A stretch of DNA of 64,000 bases from JAIXWP01 sp046309775 (lineage in GTDB: Bacteria; Bacteroidota; Bacteroidia; Flavobacteriales_D; Sanyastnellaceae), in NCBI GenBank assembly GCA_046309775.1, contig JBKCOM010000062.1, forward strand, positions 1-64,000. Direction: 5' to 3'. Within the stretch, counting starts at the first letter, position 1; each line of letters starts with the position of its first letter. The notes beneath the pieces were generated by a model. That model searched no databases. It saw only the letters and a list, made by a program, of their open reading frames with translations, and was not told the DNA's origin. The position numbers and the translations under genes were made by a program. Shown here one piece after another: positions 25,625-34,503 of this stretch.

Positions 25625-25939
25625 CTATTGAATATTTCCAAAAATTGACATGAATAAAGTGCCCCAAATCAGCATGTAAATTATAGTCCATATAAAATAC
25701 ATACCGCTGATACAGAGACCTATAATAGACATAATCCAACCCGCGTGTAAACTTCCATACCCAGTATAACCTGATGGATTTTTTGAATAAAGTTTTCTGG
25801 ATTTATTTCCTAGGACAATACCTATGATTCCGAGCACCCAACCAAAAAAACAAAAGAGTACTAGAGAAAGTATACCTAATACTAAAACTGTGGTAGCATT
25901 AGGTAAATGTGGTTTTTCTTCAATATCTATTTGCATCAC
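25625..25939 (-). CDS. CCC-motif-like small membrane protein (paralog 2)
   Basis: A 104-residue protein with three hydrophobic segments: LVLGILSLVLFCFFGWVLGI (about residues 18-37), GWIMSIIGLCISGMYFIW (about 68-85) and a last one reaching the C-terminus. The order LPNATTVLVLGI / GIVLGNKSRKLY / NP..Y..Y / AGWIMSIIGL matches the Bacteroidota CCC motif membrane protein family, but the three cysteines are reduced to one here (LFCFFG). Function is unknown. It overlaps the upstream paralog by 4 bp and clearly arose by tandem duplication. Confidence 0.8.
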   Translation of the reverse strand: MMQIDIEEKPHLPNATTVLVLGILSLVLFCFFGWVLGIIGIVLGNKSRKLYSKNPSGYTGYGSLHAGWIMSIIGLCISGMYFIWTIIYMLIWGTLFMSIFGNIQ

Positions 25940-26229
25940 ATCATACTGCTAATAGCCGCAAAATATGCTGCTCCAAAAACAACAATTAGGATAATATAAA
26001 GGGCGCTTAAACACAAGCCTATAATGGACATAATCCAACCTGCGTTTAAGTTACCATATCCCAAGTAAACTTCGGGATTGCTTCGGTAAAGCTTCTTTCC
26101 TTTGTTGCCCAATACGACACCAATAATTCCTAAGACCAGTCCTAGTCCATAAAAACAAGTTAAAACCAATGATAAGATTCCCAAAACCAAGACTGCTGTA
26201 GCATTTGGTAATTGTTGTTTTTGTTCCAT
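25936..26229 (-). CDS. CCC-motif-like small membrane protein (paralog 1)
   Basis: A 97-residue protein, the close tandem paralog of the gene downstream (same LPNATAVLVLGILSLVL start, GVVLGNKGKKLY, AGWIMSIIGLCLS). It is first in the two-gene operon and has a good promoter match 24-53 bp upstream of its start. The cysteine cluster is LTCFYG instead of CCC. Inner-membrane location is expected; function is unknown. Confidence 0.82.
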   Translation of the reverse strand: MEQKQQLPNATAVLVLGILSLVLTCFYGLGLVLGIIGVVLGNKGKKLYRSNPEVYLGYGNLNAGWIMSIIGLCLSALYIILIVVFGAAYFAAISSMM

Positions 26230-26252
26230 ATATGTAAAGATTTAATGAAGTC

Positions 26253-26282
26253 CAAAACTAAAAAATTATCGACGAAATCAAA
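26253..26282 (-). promoter_or_regulatory. Bacteroidota-type promoter for the CCC-like pair
   Basis: Read on the minus strand: TTTG (26282-26279), an 18-bp spacer, then TAGTTTTG (26260-26253), matching TTTG / TAnnTTTG. The start codon of the first gene follows 23 bp later. Confidence 0.6.
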
Positions 26283-26385
26283 GTATTTCGCTTACTAATT
26301 TAATATCAATTATTTCGTCTTGAATTTGTCAATTTTTCGAAAGTCGAACATTGTTTGAAGAACTATTGTTTCCTTTGCGCAAATT

Positions 26386-27390
26386 ATGAAAAAGAGAGCC
26401 ATACTATTAGTAAATCTGGGTAGTCCAGATAGTCCTGCACCGAAAGATGTCTATCGTTATCTGACCGAGTTTCTCAACGATCCTCGCGTCATAGATATCA
26501 ACGCGATTGGTAGAGCCATTCTTGTAAATGGTATTATAGTACCATTCCGCCACCGCAAAAGCGCCGCGGTTTACAAAAAACTATGGACAGAAAACGGCTC
26601 TCCACTCATCCACTCTGGGCGACAAGTGCAGCAACTCCTACAAGAAAGATTCGATAAAAATCATACACGCATCTTCTTGGCGATGCGCTATCAAAACCCA
26701 TCACTGGATTCGGTGCTCAGCACCATTCAAGAATGGGAACCTGAAGAGTTGGTCGTATTGCCCATGTTCCCGCAGTATGCCAGTGCCAGCACAGGATCGG
26801 TCATCGACAAGGTGATGAAAATTGTAAAAGATTGGTGGGTGTTTCCACACATCAAAATCATCAGCCAATTTTACGATCACCCTCTCTACATCAAAGCATT
26901 TATCGAGCGCGGTCAAGCTTTCGATTGGAAAGAATACGATCACGTACTGTTCAGCTACCACGGCCTTCCAGAACGTCAACTAGACAAAATTTATAAAGAC
27001 AATAAGTGCCGCAATCATAGCTGCGAGCACGAAATCAATGATGAGAATAAACTCTGTTATAAGGCTACATGTTATGCCACCACGCGCAGTGTGGCCGCTG
27101 GCCTAGGAATTCCAGAGGACAAATACACCGTTTGTTTTCAAAGCCGCCTCGGCCGCGGTTGGATCGAACCTTTTAGCGATGAAGTCATTGAAGAATTAGG
27201 AAAAAAAGGTGCGAAGAAATTATTGGTATTCTCCCCCGCATTCGTTGCAGACTGCCTCGAAACTACCATCGAAATCGGAGAGGAATATCAAGAGTTATTC
27301 GAAGAACACGGCGGCGAACACGTTCAACTCGTGCCCAGCCTCAACGAGTCCAAAACCTGGATCGACTGCCTCGAAGATTTAGTAAAATAA
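26386..27390 (+). CDS. hemH: Ferrochelatase
   Basis: A 334-residue enzyme that inserts Fe(II) into protoporphyrin IX in the last step of heme synthesis. The N-terminus is typical (LLVNLGSPDSP, then YLTEFLNDPRVID). The active-site histidine is His192 in FSYHGLPERQ, and the second metal-site region is SPAFVADCLETTIEIGEEY. A cysteine-rich insert near residues 208-229 (four Cys: KCRNHSC ... LCYKATC) could hold an iron-sulfur cluster, as in some bacterial ferrochelatases; that is inference. It is monocistronic, divergent from the CCC-like pair. hemD lies about 20 kb away. Confidence 0.96.
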   Translation: MKKRAILLVNLGSPDSPAPKDVYRYLTEFLNDPRVIDINAIGRAILVNGIIVPFRHRKSAAVYKKLWTENGSPLIHSGRQVQQLLQERFDKNHTRIFLAMRYQNPSLDSVLSTIQEWEPEELVVLPMFPQYASASTGSVIDKVMKIVKDWWVFPHIKIISQFYDHPLYIKAFIERGQAFDWKEYDHVLFSYHGLPERQLDKIYKDNKCRNHSCEHEINDENKLCYKATCYATTRSVAAGLGIPEDKYTVCFQSRLGRGWIEPFSDEVIEELGKKGAKKLLVFSPAFVADCLETTIEIGEEYQELFEEHGGEHVQLVPSLNESKTWIDCLEDLVK

Positions 27391-27403
27391 ATGTCACCTT
27401 CTC

Positions 27404-27466
27404 TAGTCACTAGTCGTTAGTATCTAGTCGTTAGTATCTAGTCGTTAGTATCTAGTCACTAGTATC
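27404..27466. repeat. Heptamer tandem repeat, nine copies of TAGTnnn
   Basis: Nine contiguous 7-bp units fill the gap between the convergent hemH and M28 peptidase genes: TAGTCAC, then alternating TAGTCGT and TAGTATC three times, then TAGTCAC and TAGTATC. The 14-bp unit TAGTCGTTAGTATC occurs exactly three times (27411, 27425, 27439). Confidence 0.9.
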
Positions 27467-27472
27467 TAGATT

Positions 27473-29071
27473 TCATTTTTCCTCAAACTCATTCACCACA
27501 TCGACACGCAGCTTCGTCGGACGATTGGCTACTTCCCAAGCAGTGTGGAAAATGAGCTTGGCTATCTTCGACATTTTCTCATACATGATTTTTTCGGGGT
27601 CATCACCCGGCTGATGATAATCCTCATGAACTCCGCTGAAATAGAAGATTACAGGAATTCCATGCTTCGCGAAATTGTAATGATCGCTGCGATAGTAAAA
27701 ACGATTTGGATCCTTTGGATCATTATAAGTATAGTCTAATTCCAATGACGTGTATGTCTTGTTTGCCGCCTCACTCAAGATGTGCAGCTCTGTACTCAAT
27801 TTATCTGAACCAATAATATAAACATAATTTGGATCGTCTTTGTGAGCGTCATCCACCCTTCCAATCATGTCGATATTCAAATCACACACTGTTTTTTCCA
27901 ATGGATAAATAGGAAATTCTGAATACCATTCACTTCCCAAAAGTCCTTTTTCTTCGCCACTTACGTGCAAAATCAAAATGCTGCGCTTTGGTCCTTTACC
28001 TTCGAGTTTCGCTAGTTGAAAAGCTTGTCCAATCTCCATAGCGCTCACAGTGCCTGATCCATCGTCATCAGCTCCGTTATAAATCTTTCCTTGCATTTCA
28101 CCCACGTGATCGTAGTGCGCAGATATCACCACTACTTCATCTTTGAGAATTGGATCACTGCCTTCAATAAAAGCCAACACATTATCAGCTTTAAAACGCT
28201 CCACTTCCATCTTCATGCTCATCTTCATTCCACCTTTCAAGGCAACTGAGCTGGGTCTCTTTTTCTTTTGAATTCTTTTTTTATAAAAATCAATACCTTT
28301 TTTCTTTCCCGATTTCATGAGCCCTTCAGCCATTGAAGGCGAGATGAAATAATATGGCAACACACTCTCTTCTTGAACAGTAGTAGGATATTCGAGCGAC
28401 ATGCGCGGTTCATCTAAAAAATAACTGATGCGCTTGAGTATGTAATCAAAATTTTCTTCAATGATAAGGATCGCTTTCGCACCTCTCTTAGCTGCCGCGT
28501 CACGCTTAATTCTGAAATCATCACTCCATTCGCTGCGAGAATTGTTCCCCGTGAAAATAGAGTTTCCTGCCTTATCCACCGGTTCGCCATTCATTACTAT
28601 CACCACCGCATCTTTAACATCGATATTTGAATAATCATTGTATGTTTTAGAATCGATTCCATATCCTGCAAAAACTACTTTCTCCAATTTCAATTCATCA
28701 ATAGTGAATCCTCCGAAAGAATAAAAGTCCTTTTTAAAGGCATAACTCGTTCCTTGAAAATCAATATTCGCTGAGGCTACCTTCTCTCGCTTCAGCGGAT
28801 AATTTTGAAAATATGAAGAACCATTAATACCTGGAGTCACGCCCAAAGATTGATAGTATTGGGCCAGATAATCTGCCGCCTTTCTCAACTCGGGCGATCC
28901 TGTATCCCTTCCCTTATAATCATCTCCGGCCAGTATGTACAAATGCTTAGAGAGCTCTTCTGGTGTAATAGAATTAGCAAACCTCACGGCCACGCTATCT
29001 TTTTGAGATAAAACTTGTTCCCCGTGAAAAACGAGGCCCAACGCCAATATCAGAATATTTAGTTTTTTCAT
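27473..29071 (-). CDS. M28 family metallopeptidase, secreted or periplasmic
   Basis: Starting at 29071 gives a signal peptide (MKKLNILILALGLVFHGEQVLSQ) and 532 residues; the frame extends to 29119 but that overlaps rpiB. An N-terminal region carries a PA-type insert, and the zinc peptidase domain follows. Visible ligands and catalytic residues are HYDH, GADDDGSGT, SGEEKGLLGSEW, LDMIGR and HEDYHQPGD. This is the di-zinc aminopeptidase family. No sorting tail was seen, so a periplasmic site is likely. rpiB lies 1 bp upstream and the pair is probably co-transcribed. Confidence 0.92.
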   Translation of the reverse strand: MKKLNILILALGLVFHGEQVLSQKDSVAVRFANSITPEELSKHLYILAGDDYKGRDTGSPELRKAADYLAQYYQSLGVTPGINGSSYFQNYPLKREKVASANIDFQGTSYAFKKDFYSFGGFTIDELKLEKVVFAGYGIDSKTYNDYSNIDVKDAVVIVMNGEPVDKAGNSIFTGNNSRSEWSDDFRIKRDAAAKRGAKAILIIEENFDYILKRISYFLDEPRMSLEYPTTVQEESVLPYYFISPSMAEGLMKSGKKKGIDFYKKRIQKKKRPSSVALKGGMKMSMKMEVERFKADNVLAFIEGSDPILKDEVVVISAHYDHVGEMQGKIYNGADDDGSGTVSAMEIGQAFQLAKLEGKGPKRSILILHVSGEEKGLLGSEWYSEFPIYPLEKTVCDLNIDMIGRVDDAHKDDPNYVYIIGSDKLSTELHILSEAANKTYTSLELDYTYNDPKDPNRFYYRSDHYNFAKHGIPVIFYFSGVHEDYHQPGDDPEKIMYEKMSKIAKLIFHTAWEVANRPTKLRVDVVNEFEEK

Positions 29072-29072
29072 T

Positions 29073-29498
29073 TTAGCAGTCAATTTTAGATACGCGTCTT
29101 TCATGCCTTCCGCCTTCAAAAGCTGTCGTTAAAAATACATCCACCATTTCAAACGCTTCTAGCTCAGAAACAAAACGAGCTGGTATACAAATGATATTCG
29201 CATTATTATGAGCTCGTGCCAATGATGCCACTTCCTTATTCCAACAAAGTGCCGCTCTTATACCTTGGTGTTTGTTGGCGGTCATACAAACTCCATTTGC
29301 AGAACCGCAAATCAAAATTCCAAATTCCTCCATTTCAAATACAGCTGAGGCAGTTTGATGAGCATAATCTGGATAATCAGTACTCTCTTCCGAAAAAGTG
29401 CCGTAATCCTTTATTTCATGGCCTTGTTGTTGTAATCTTGCCTTTACTTGCTCTTTAAGGGCATATCCGGCATGGTCAGCTCCGATATGAATCGTCAT
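29073..29498 (-). CDS. rpiB: Ribose 5-phosphate isomerase B
   Basis: A 141-residue enzyme (start at 29498, MTIHIGADHAGYALKE; an upstream start at 29522 is possible) interconverting ribose 5-phosphate and ribulose 5-phosphate in the pentose phosphate pathway. Family motifs are GADHAGY, DYPDYA and the catalytic-cysteine loop ICGSANGVCM (the usual form is CGxGxG), then NKHQGIRAALCW, and a closing arginine pair GGRHERRV. It is the first gene of a pair with the M28 peptidase; the two functions are unrelated. A TAnnTTTG box lies 22 bp upstream. Confidence 0.95.
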   Translation of the reverse strand: MTIHIGADHAGYALKEQVKARLQQQGHEIKDYGTFSEESTDYPDYAHQTASAVFEMEEFGILICGSANGVCMTANKHQGIRAALCWNKEVASLARAHNNANIICIPARFVSELEAFEMVDVFLTTAFEGGRHERRVSKIDC

Positions 29499-29519
29499 AA
29501 ATAGTTGATTTATATATGG

Positions 29520-29527
29520 CAAAAGTA
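29520..29527 (-). promoter_or_regulatory. Possible promoter -7 box for rpiB
   Basis: On the minus strand TACTTTTG fits TAnnTTTG, 22 bp before the rpiB start. The -33 position is only T-rich, so the match is partial. Confidence 0.4.
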
Positions 29528-30043
29528 AAATAGACTTCCACGTGAAAATACAACTTCTTCAACCGATTATTAGACCCATAAAGTTTCGACAGAAACCTAA
29601 TAACCATATACTTAATACGGTTATTCACAAGACCAAGCCCTCATTTGTTCATTCTCGTGTAAAACTTTCTGAGAAAAAAATTTGCAAAATTGCCCTCCTA
29701 CTTGACATAAAAAAAGGAATGAACAATCGACACTTTGCTTTCATTTTTATTGGAGTAATTGCTAACGATGCATTGAACATTTTACACAGTCTTAACAATT
29801 ACGGTTTATCAAAACACCTTAAATTAACACAATTGTTCATATCCAACCTAACCCACTCACTGACATCATTTTCAACTTCTGAAAACATGTTTACAAAATC
29901 AAACCGAATGTGTATAGATTATATTTACAAGCAAAACACCATAAACTTTTACAACAAATGAACAGCTCTTACTAAAGACTACTATTTTTCTTTAAAAAGA
30001 TATTTATATAATTCTTTGTAAAAAAGACGTTACACGTGAAAAT
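29528..30043. other. AT-rich intergenic region of about 515 bp, no convincing gene
   Basis: The gap between divergent rpiB and the MORN-repeat gene. A 139-codon frame from a GTG (29542-29961) exists, but its product is rich in Asn, Lys, His and Ile without any motif, so I do not call it. Noted inside: an inverted pair TTGTTCATTC (29645-29654) and GAATGAACAA (29717-29726), and two CACGTG boxes near the ends (29539-29544, 30033-30038) in similar surroundings. It may hold regulation for the downstream signalling genes. Confidence 0.5.
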
Positions 30044-31549
30044 ATGAAGTGCATCTTTGCCACATGGTTATTTCTTCTTCTCGCCTCGCTTTCTTCGCAT
30101 GCCCAGTTCACTCAATACTTCTATTCAAATGGAAAAGTTTCGAGCGAAGGAACCATGAAGGACGGCAAGCCCGATGGTTACTGGCGAACTTACTATGAAG
30201 ACGGAGGCCTCAAATCAGAGGGCTATCGATTAAATTTTGAACTCGATTCCACTTGGAAATTCTATAGAAGCGATTCTACACTGGAAAGGGTAATCACTTA
30301 TAAAAACAATTTAAAAACAGGTCCAGAACAAACCTATGATGCCAAAGGAAGATTGGCGGAAGAGTTTATGAATGTAAACAACATCAAAAATGGTGAAGCC
30401 AAGTACTTCTATGAGAGTGGTGTTTTAAGGAAAACCATTCCTTTTTCAAACAATAAAGAAGAAGGTAGGGGTTTTGAGTATGGTGAAGACGGAAGAATTA
30501 TCACCGTTACAATGTATAGAAATGGGTTCATTTACGCGGAAGAAATCATAAATAGATACAACGCACAAGGAAATAGAACTGGTATCTGGAAAGATCTATA
30601 TCCAATGGGAAGTGTAAAAGAAGAAGGCAATTGGAGTAACGGAAAAAGAAATGGAGTCTTTAAGTTTTTCGATAAAAATGGAAAGCTTATTAAGATGGAA
30701 AAATACGACATGGGTGAGCTGGTGGTAGATTCTGATCAAAGTGCGATTATCGATATTCGAAAGGAATTTTACGATGATGGTTCTTTGAAAATGGAAGGAA
30801 GTTATTCAGGAGGAAAGAAAAACGGAACCTTTCGAGAATATGATCAAAGCGGAAAGCAAGTATCAGCATACATCTATGAAAATGATATTGTCACAGGAAT
30901 AGGGATGATTGACTCTATAGGAAGAAGACAAGGACCATGGAAATTATTATTTATCGACGGTAAGGTTAGAGCAGAAGGATCATATAAAGATGGTAAAAAA
31001 GATGGCAACTGGACCTTCTACTTTTCTTCTGGAAAGGTTGAACAAAAAGGTGTGTATAAAGATGACCTACCAACAGGAGCATGGAAATGGTTTCACACAA
31101 ATGGTTCCACGTGGAGAGAAGAGCTTTACAGAAAAGGAAAAGAGGATGGCCATGCTGTGGAATATGATAGCATAGGAAATGTAATTTGTGAAGGAGACTT
31201 TGTGGATGGATTGAAAACTGGTCCTTGGAAATGTCTAGTAAACAACCATACCGAAGAAGGAGAATACCTTGATGGGGAATTGAATGGGGAATGGATTTGG
31301 AAATATGCCAATGGTGAAAAAGCATTTCAAGGCGAATTTCAAAGTGGAGTGCCAGTTGGAAAGCACAAATATTGGTATGACAACGGTGTACCAAAAATGA
31401 GAGGCGGTTATGAGGGAGGAGAATTGAACGGAAAGTGGGAATATTATCGCGAAGATGGAACCTTGGATTTAGAAATAGAGTATGAAGCAGGCCTGGCTGT
31501 CAGAATTAATGGACAGAAAATAAAACTGCCAGAACCAATAGACGAGTAA
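30044..31549 (+). CDS. MORN-repeat (YwqK-like antitoxin repeat) exported protein
   Basis: A 501-residue protein with a signal peptide (MKCIFATWLFLLLASLSSHAQ) and about 17 repeats of 22-25 residues with the pattern YYxxGxxxxEGxxxxGKxxGxWxxY (for example GYWRTYYEDGGLKSEG). These MORN-variant hairpins stack into a long beta sheet and are labelled as toxin-antitoxin YwqK-family in databases, but nothing here supports an antitoxin. The protein is probably outer-membrane-associated or periplasmic. The large PAS kinase starts 7 bp downstream, so the two are co-transcribed and may work together in sensing. Confidence 0.9.
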   Translation: MKCIFATWLFLLLASLSSHAQFTQYFYSNGKVSSEGTMKDGKPDGYWRTYYEDGGLKSEGYRLNFELDSTWKFYRSDSTLERVITYKNNLKTGPEQTYDAKGRLAEEFMNVNNIKNGEAKYFYESGVLRKTIPFSNNKEEGRGFEYGEDGRIITVTMYRNGFIYAEEIINRYNAQGNRTGIWKDLYPMGSVKEEGNWSNGKRNGVFKFFDKNGKLIKMEKYDMGELVVDSDQSAIIDIRKEFYDDGSLKMEGSYSGGKKNGTFREYDQSGKQVSAYIYENDIVTGIGMIDSIGRRQGPWKLLFIDGKVRAEGSYKDGKKDGNWTFYFSSGKVEQKGVYKDDLPTGAWKWFHTNGSTWREELYRKGKEDGHAVEYDSIGNVICEGDFVDGLKTGPWKCLVNNHTEEGEYLDGELNGEWIWKYANGEKAFQGEFQSGVPVGKHKYWYDNGVPKMRGGYEGGELNGKWEYYREDGTLDLEIEYEAGLAVRINGQKIKLPEPIDE

Positions 31550-31556
31550 CCACCCT

Positions 31557-34451
31557 ATGAATCACCCGCAGCTTGCGGACATATTGAACCACCCTTACGA
31601 CATCCTTGCTGTGATCAGCTTGGATGATTTTTCTATTGTAGCATGCAATCCAGCCTTTAGAGAATACTACAGCAATGCAGTTAGCTACGAAAACAGGGCC
31701 GTAGGCCAAGTCATCAACCACGAAATTTCACTAGAGAAAAAGAAGGAAATATTTGAAGCAATTCACAATTTAGGCTATTACTCAAAGTCCGACTGTCTCC
31801 CAAATGAAGTGTTGAGTCTTACTAAAATTGATTTGAGTGATAAGCCCTTTGTTCTCATGAGGGTCACGCCACACAGAGAGAAGAGCATGATTAATCAATA
31901 CAAACTGCTCTTTGAAAAAAACGTTGCCGGTGTTTACAGGACTTATTTTGAAGGTGCAATCATCAGTTGCAATTTAGCATTTGCGCAAATGTTGGGATAT
32001 GAAAATGAAGAGGAATTACTTGCCAAGAACGCCTATTCGCATTATCCCTCAGCAGAAGATAGAGATTTATTCCTTCAAAAAATTAAGGAAAATCCTGTTT
32101 TGGTCAACTATGAATTACAGTTGAAAAAGAAAGATGGTCAAATCATCACCTGCCTTGAAAATACGTTTATGGAAGTAGACAATCAAGGTCAAAAGATTAT
32201 CAGCGGTACCATCATCGATATTACAGAGCAAAAGCAAGCAGAGCGAGCACTTCAAGAAAGTGAACAACGCTTTAAGACCCTCGCAAACGTTTCACATGAA
32301 AGTGTAGTATTTGTTGATTCAAAACGGGTGATCATTGATGTAAATGATCAGTTTGCTGTCTTGTACGGCTATTTTTCTAGAATAGATATTTTGGGTAAAA
32401 AAATTACTGACTTCATCGCACCGGTCGATTTAGACCGTGTGGAGTCGTCATTAATGATATCATCAGCGAATAAAAGTGAAATACGAACCTTCGATAGAAA
32501 TGGTAGGCCTATTTTTCTAGAAGTTACTGGAACGGAACTAACATACAAAGGCGAGAAGGTAAATGTACTCGTGCTCCACGATATAACCGCCAAGAAAAAA
32601 GCGGAGTTTACATTGGAACAAACAGCAGTAAGATTCAAAAATCTTCTGGAGAATTCTCCAACCGCTGTGATTATCCTAACGGATGATAAGATCAAATATG
32701 TGAACTCTAGCGCCATCGAACTTCTAGGTGTTGAAGACGAAGATGAAGTTTATGACGATTATTTTGCAGACTACATCGTTGATGAATATCGAATCGATAT
32801 CAAAAACGATCTCGCCGCTGTGCGCGAAGGAGAAGAGTTAGACTACAAGGAAGTCAGAATTAGAAATCAAAATGGTCAGGAGATTGATGTCGGAATTTTA
32901 TCAACGCTCACCATTTACGAGAGCAAACCGTCCATTCAAATTTCTTTGAACAACATCAGCGAGCGTATGCAGCTGGTGCAAGAACAAATGCGCGTGCGCA
33001 TCATTGAGGAAATTAACAACGTCCTCAAAAAGGAAATCGAAGAACATAAACTTACTCAAAGAAAACTGGAGGAGCAAAAAAACTATAACAGGAACATCAT
33101 TGAGTCTTCTCTCGACATGATCATCGCTTGCGATGAGAATGGAAATCTAATTGAATTCAACAAGGCGTCGCAGCTTCAATTTGGCTACGAAGCAGAAGAA
33201 GTTTTGGGAAAACCACTAGAAGTTTTGTACATTGACAAGGAATCTCTTTTCGAAGTTATGGACACACTTGCCTGGCAAGGATCTTATTCAGGAGAGGTAC
33301 AAAATATTACCAAAGCCGGAAAAGTATTTACAAGCTATCTATCGGCTTCGCTGATCGTTAACGACAAAGGAGATGTGGTAGGATCTATGGGCGTATCGCG
33401 CGATATCACAGAGATTCGTGCAAACGAAAGAAAAGCCCTTGAACAAAAAGCAAAGCTCGAATCGATATTCAATAGTACAGAGAACATGATGATCTGGACA
33501 ATGAATAAAGAGCGGTGTATCACCTCACTCAACAACAACCTCGTGAAGTGGGCGAAGTCAGAGCTCAAAGAGGATTTAAGAATCACAACCAATATTCAGA
33601 AGATATTTGAGCGTCACCTTGAAATGGATTTTTATCAAGGACAACTTACTTATTTTGACGATGCCTTCAAAGGAAAGCCTCGCCAATTCGAGATTCCGCT
33701 GCGAAGCAAAGACAACAGAGTTATTTGGCTGCAAGCATTCCTCAACCCCGTTTACCTCGACGAAAAATTAGAAGAAGTTTCTTGCCTCTTCTATGACAAC
33801 ACAGAGAGAAAAGAGATTGATAGAAAAATCAGAGACTCCCTCAAGGAAAAAGAAGTGCTACTCCAAGAGGTGCATCACCGCGTAAAGAATAATCTTCAAG
33901 TGATTTCCAGCATTCTAAACTTACAAACTTCTTACGTCAATGACCCCGGAACACTCGAGATTTTAAAGGAAAGCCAAAACAGAATCAAGAGCATGTCCTT
34001 CATTCACGAGACGCTGTACCGAACCACAGACTTTTCGAGCATTAATTTTTCTGAGTATATCAAGAGCTTGAGTTACAATCTTATTCAAAGCTATCGACTA
34101 CAAAACTGTCATGTGGACTTTGTTGCCGATGTCGACGAGGTAGAAATGAGCATTGACCAGGCCATTCCTTGCGGATTGATAGTGAATGAGCTGGTGAGCA
34201 ATGCGTTGAAATACGCCTACGCTGGCCGATCTAAGGGAAAGCTTGCAATCTCGTTGAAAGAAAAAAGCAACAGAATTTTCCTCCAAATTGCAGATGATGG
34301 CATCGGACTTCCAGAAAACTTCAAGTTTGAAAAGACCGATTCGCTTGGAGTCCAATTGGTTTATTCACTCACAGAACAGCTTGATGGAACAATTGAAGTC
34401 GACGCGTCAGAGGGAACTTCTTTTTTAATTATTTTTGATAAACGTTTGTGA
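31557..34451 (+). CDS. Multi-PAS sensor histidine kinase of the HisKA_2 type
   Basis: A 964-residue cytoplasmic kinase without membrane segments. It has about six PAS-type domains in series (PAC-like ends such as ISGTIIDITEQKQAERAL, VLVLHDITAKKKAE, SMGVSRDITEIRANE and CLFYDNTERKE) and coiled linkers. The phosphorylation motif is EVHHRVKNNLQVISSIL, with His773 or His774 as acceptor, followed by HATPase_c (LIVNELVSNALKYAYAG, ADDGIGLPE, GVQLVYSLTEQLDG). The HRxxNNLQ signature is HisKA_2. A LytTR response regulator follows 52 bp downstream and is the obvious partner. The ligand or cue is unknown. Confidence 0.95.
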   Translation: MNHPQLADILNHPYDILAVISLDDFSIVACNPAFREYYSNAVSYENRAVGQVINHEISLEKKKEIFEAIHNLGYYSKSDCLPNEVLSLTKIDLSDKPFVLMRVTPHREKSMINQYKLLFEKNVAGVYRTYFEGAIISCNLAFAQMLGYENEEELLAKNAYSHYPSAEDRDLFLQKIKENPVLVNYELQLKKKDGQIITCLENTFMEVDNQGQKIISGTIIDITEQKQAERALQESEQRFKTLANVSHESVVFVDSKRVIIDVNDQFAVLYGYFSRIDILGKKITDFIAPVDLDRVESSLMISSANKSEIRTFDRNGRPIFLEVTGTELTYKGEKVNVLVLHDITAKKKAEFTLEQTAVRFKNLLENSPTAVIILTDDKIKYVNSSAIELLGVEDEDEVYDDYFADYIVDEYRIDIKNDLAAVREGEELDYKEVRIRNQNGQEIDVGILSTLTIYESKPSIQISLNNISERMQLVQEQMRVRIIEEINNVLKKEIEEHKLTQRKLEEQKNYNRNIIESSLDMIIACDENGNLIEFNKASQLQFGYEAEEVLGKPLEVLYIDKESLFEVMDTLAWQGSYSGEVQNITKAGKVFTSYLSASLIVNDKGDVVGSMGVSRDITEIRANERKALEQKAKLESIFNSTENMMIWTMNKERCITSLNNNLVKWAKSELKEDLRITTNIQKIFERHLEMDFYQGQLTYFDDAFKGKPRQFEIPLRSKDNRVIWLQAFLNPVYLDEKLEEVSCLFYDNTERKEIDRKIRDSLKEKEVLLQEVHHRVKNNLQVISSILNLQTSYVNDPGTLEILKESQNRIKSMSFIHETLYRTTDFSSINFSEYIKSLSYNLIQSYRLQNCHVDFVADVDEVEMSIDQAIPCGLIVNELVSNALKYAYAGRSKGKLAISLKEKSNRIFLQIADDGIGLPENFKFEKTDSLGVQLVYSLTEQLDGTIEVDASEGTSFLIIFDKRL

Positions 34452-34503
34452 TCCTTTCTTAAGATTGCACCCTCTTTAAAGATCACTTTAATACCGAATT
34501 TAG

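Noticed and set aside
27404..27466. A CRISPR array
   Set aside because: The units are 7 bp and contiguous, with no spacers and no cas genes nearby.
29542..29961. A 139-codon frame from GTG in the long intergenic gap
   Set aside because: The sequence is AT-rich, the product is rich in Asn, Lys, His and Ile with no motif, and the start is a GTG inside a CACGTG box, so chance is more likely than a gene.
30044..31549. A toxin-antitoxin system, from the usual database label of this repeat family
   Set aside because: No toxin-like gene is adjacent, and the protein has a signal peptide, so the label is not supported here.
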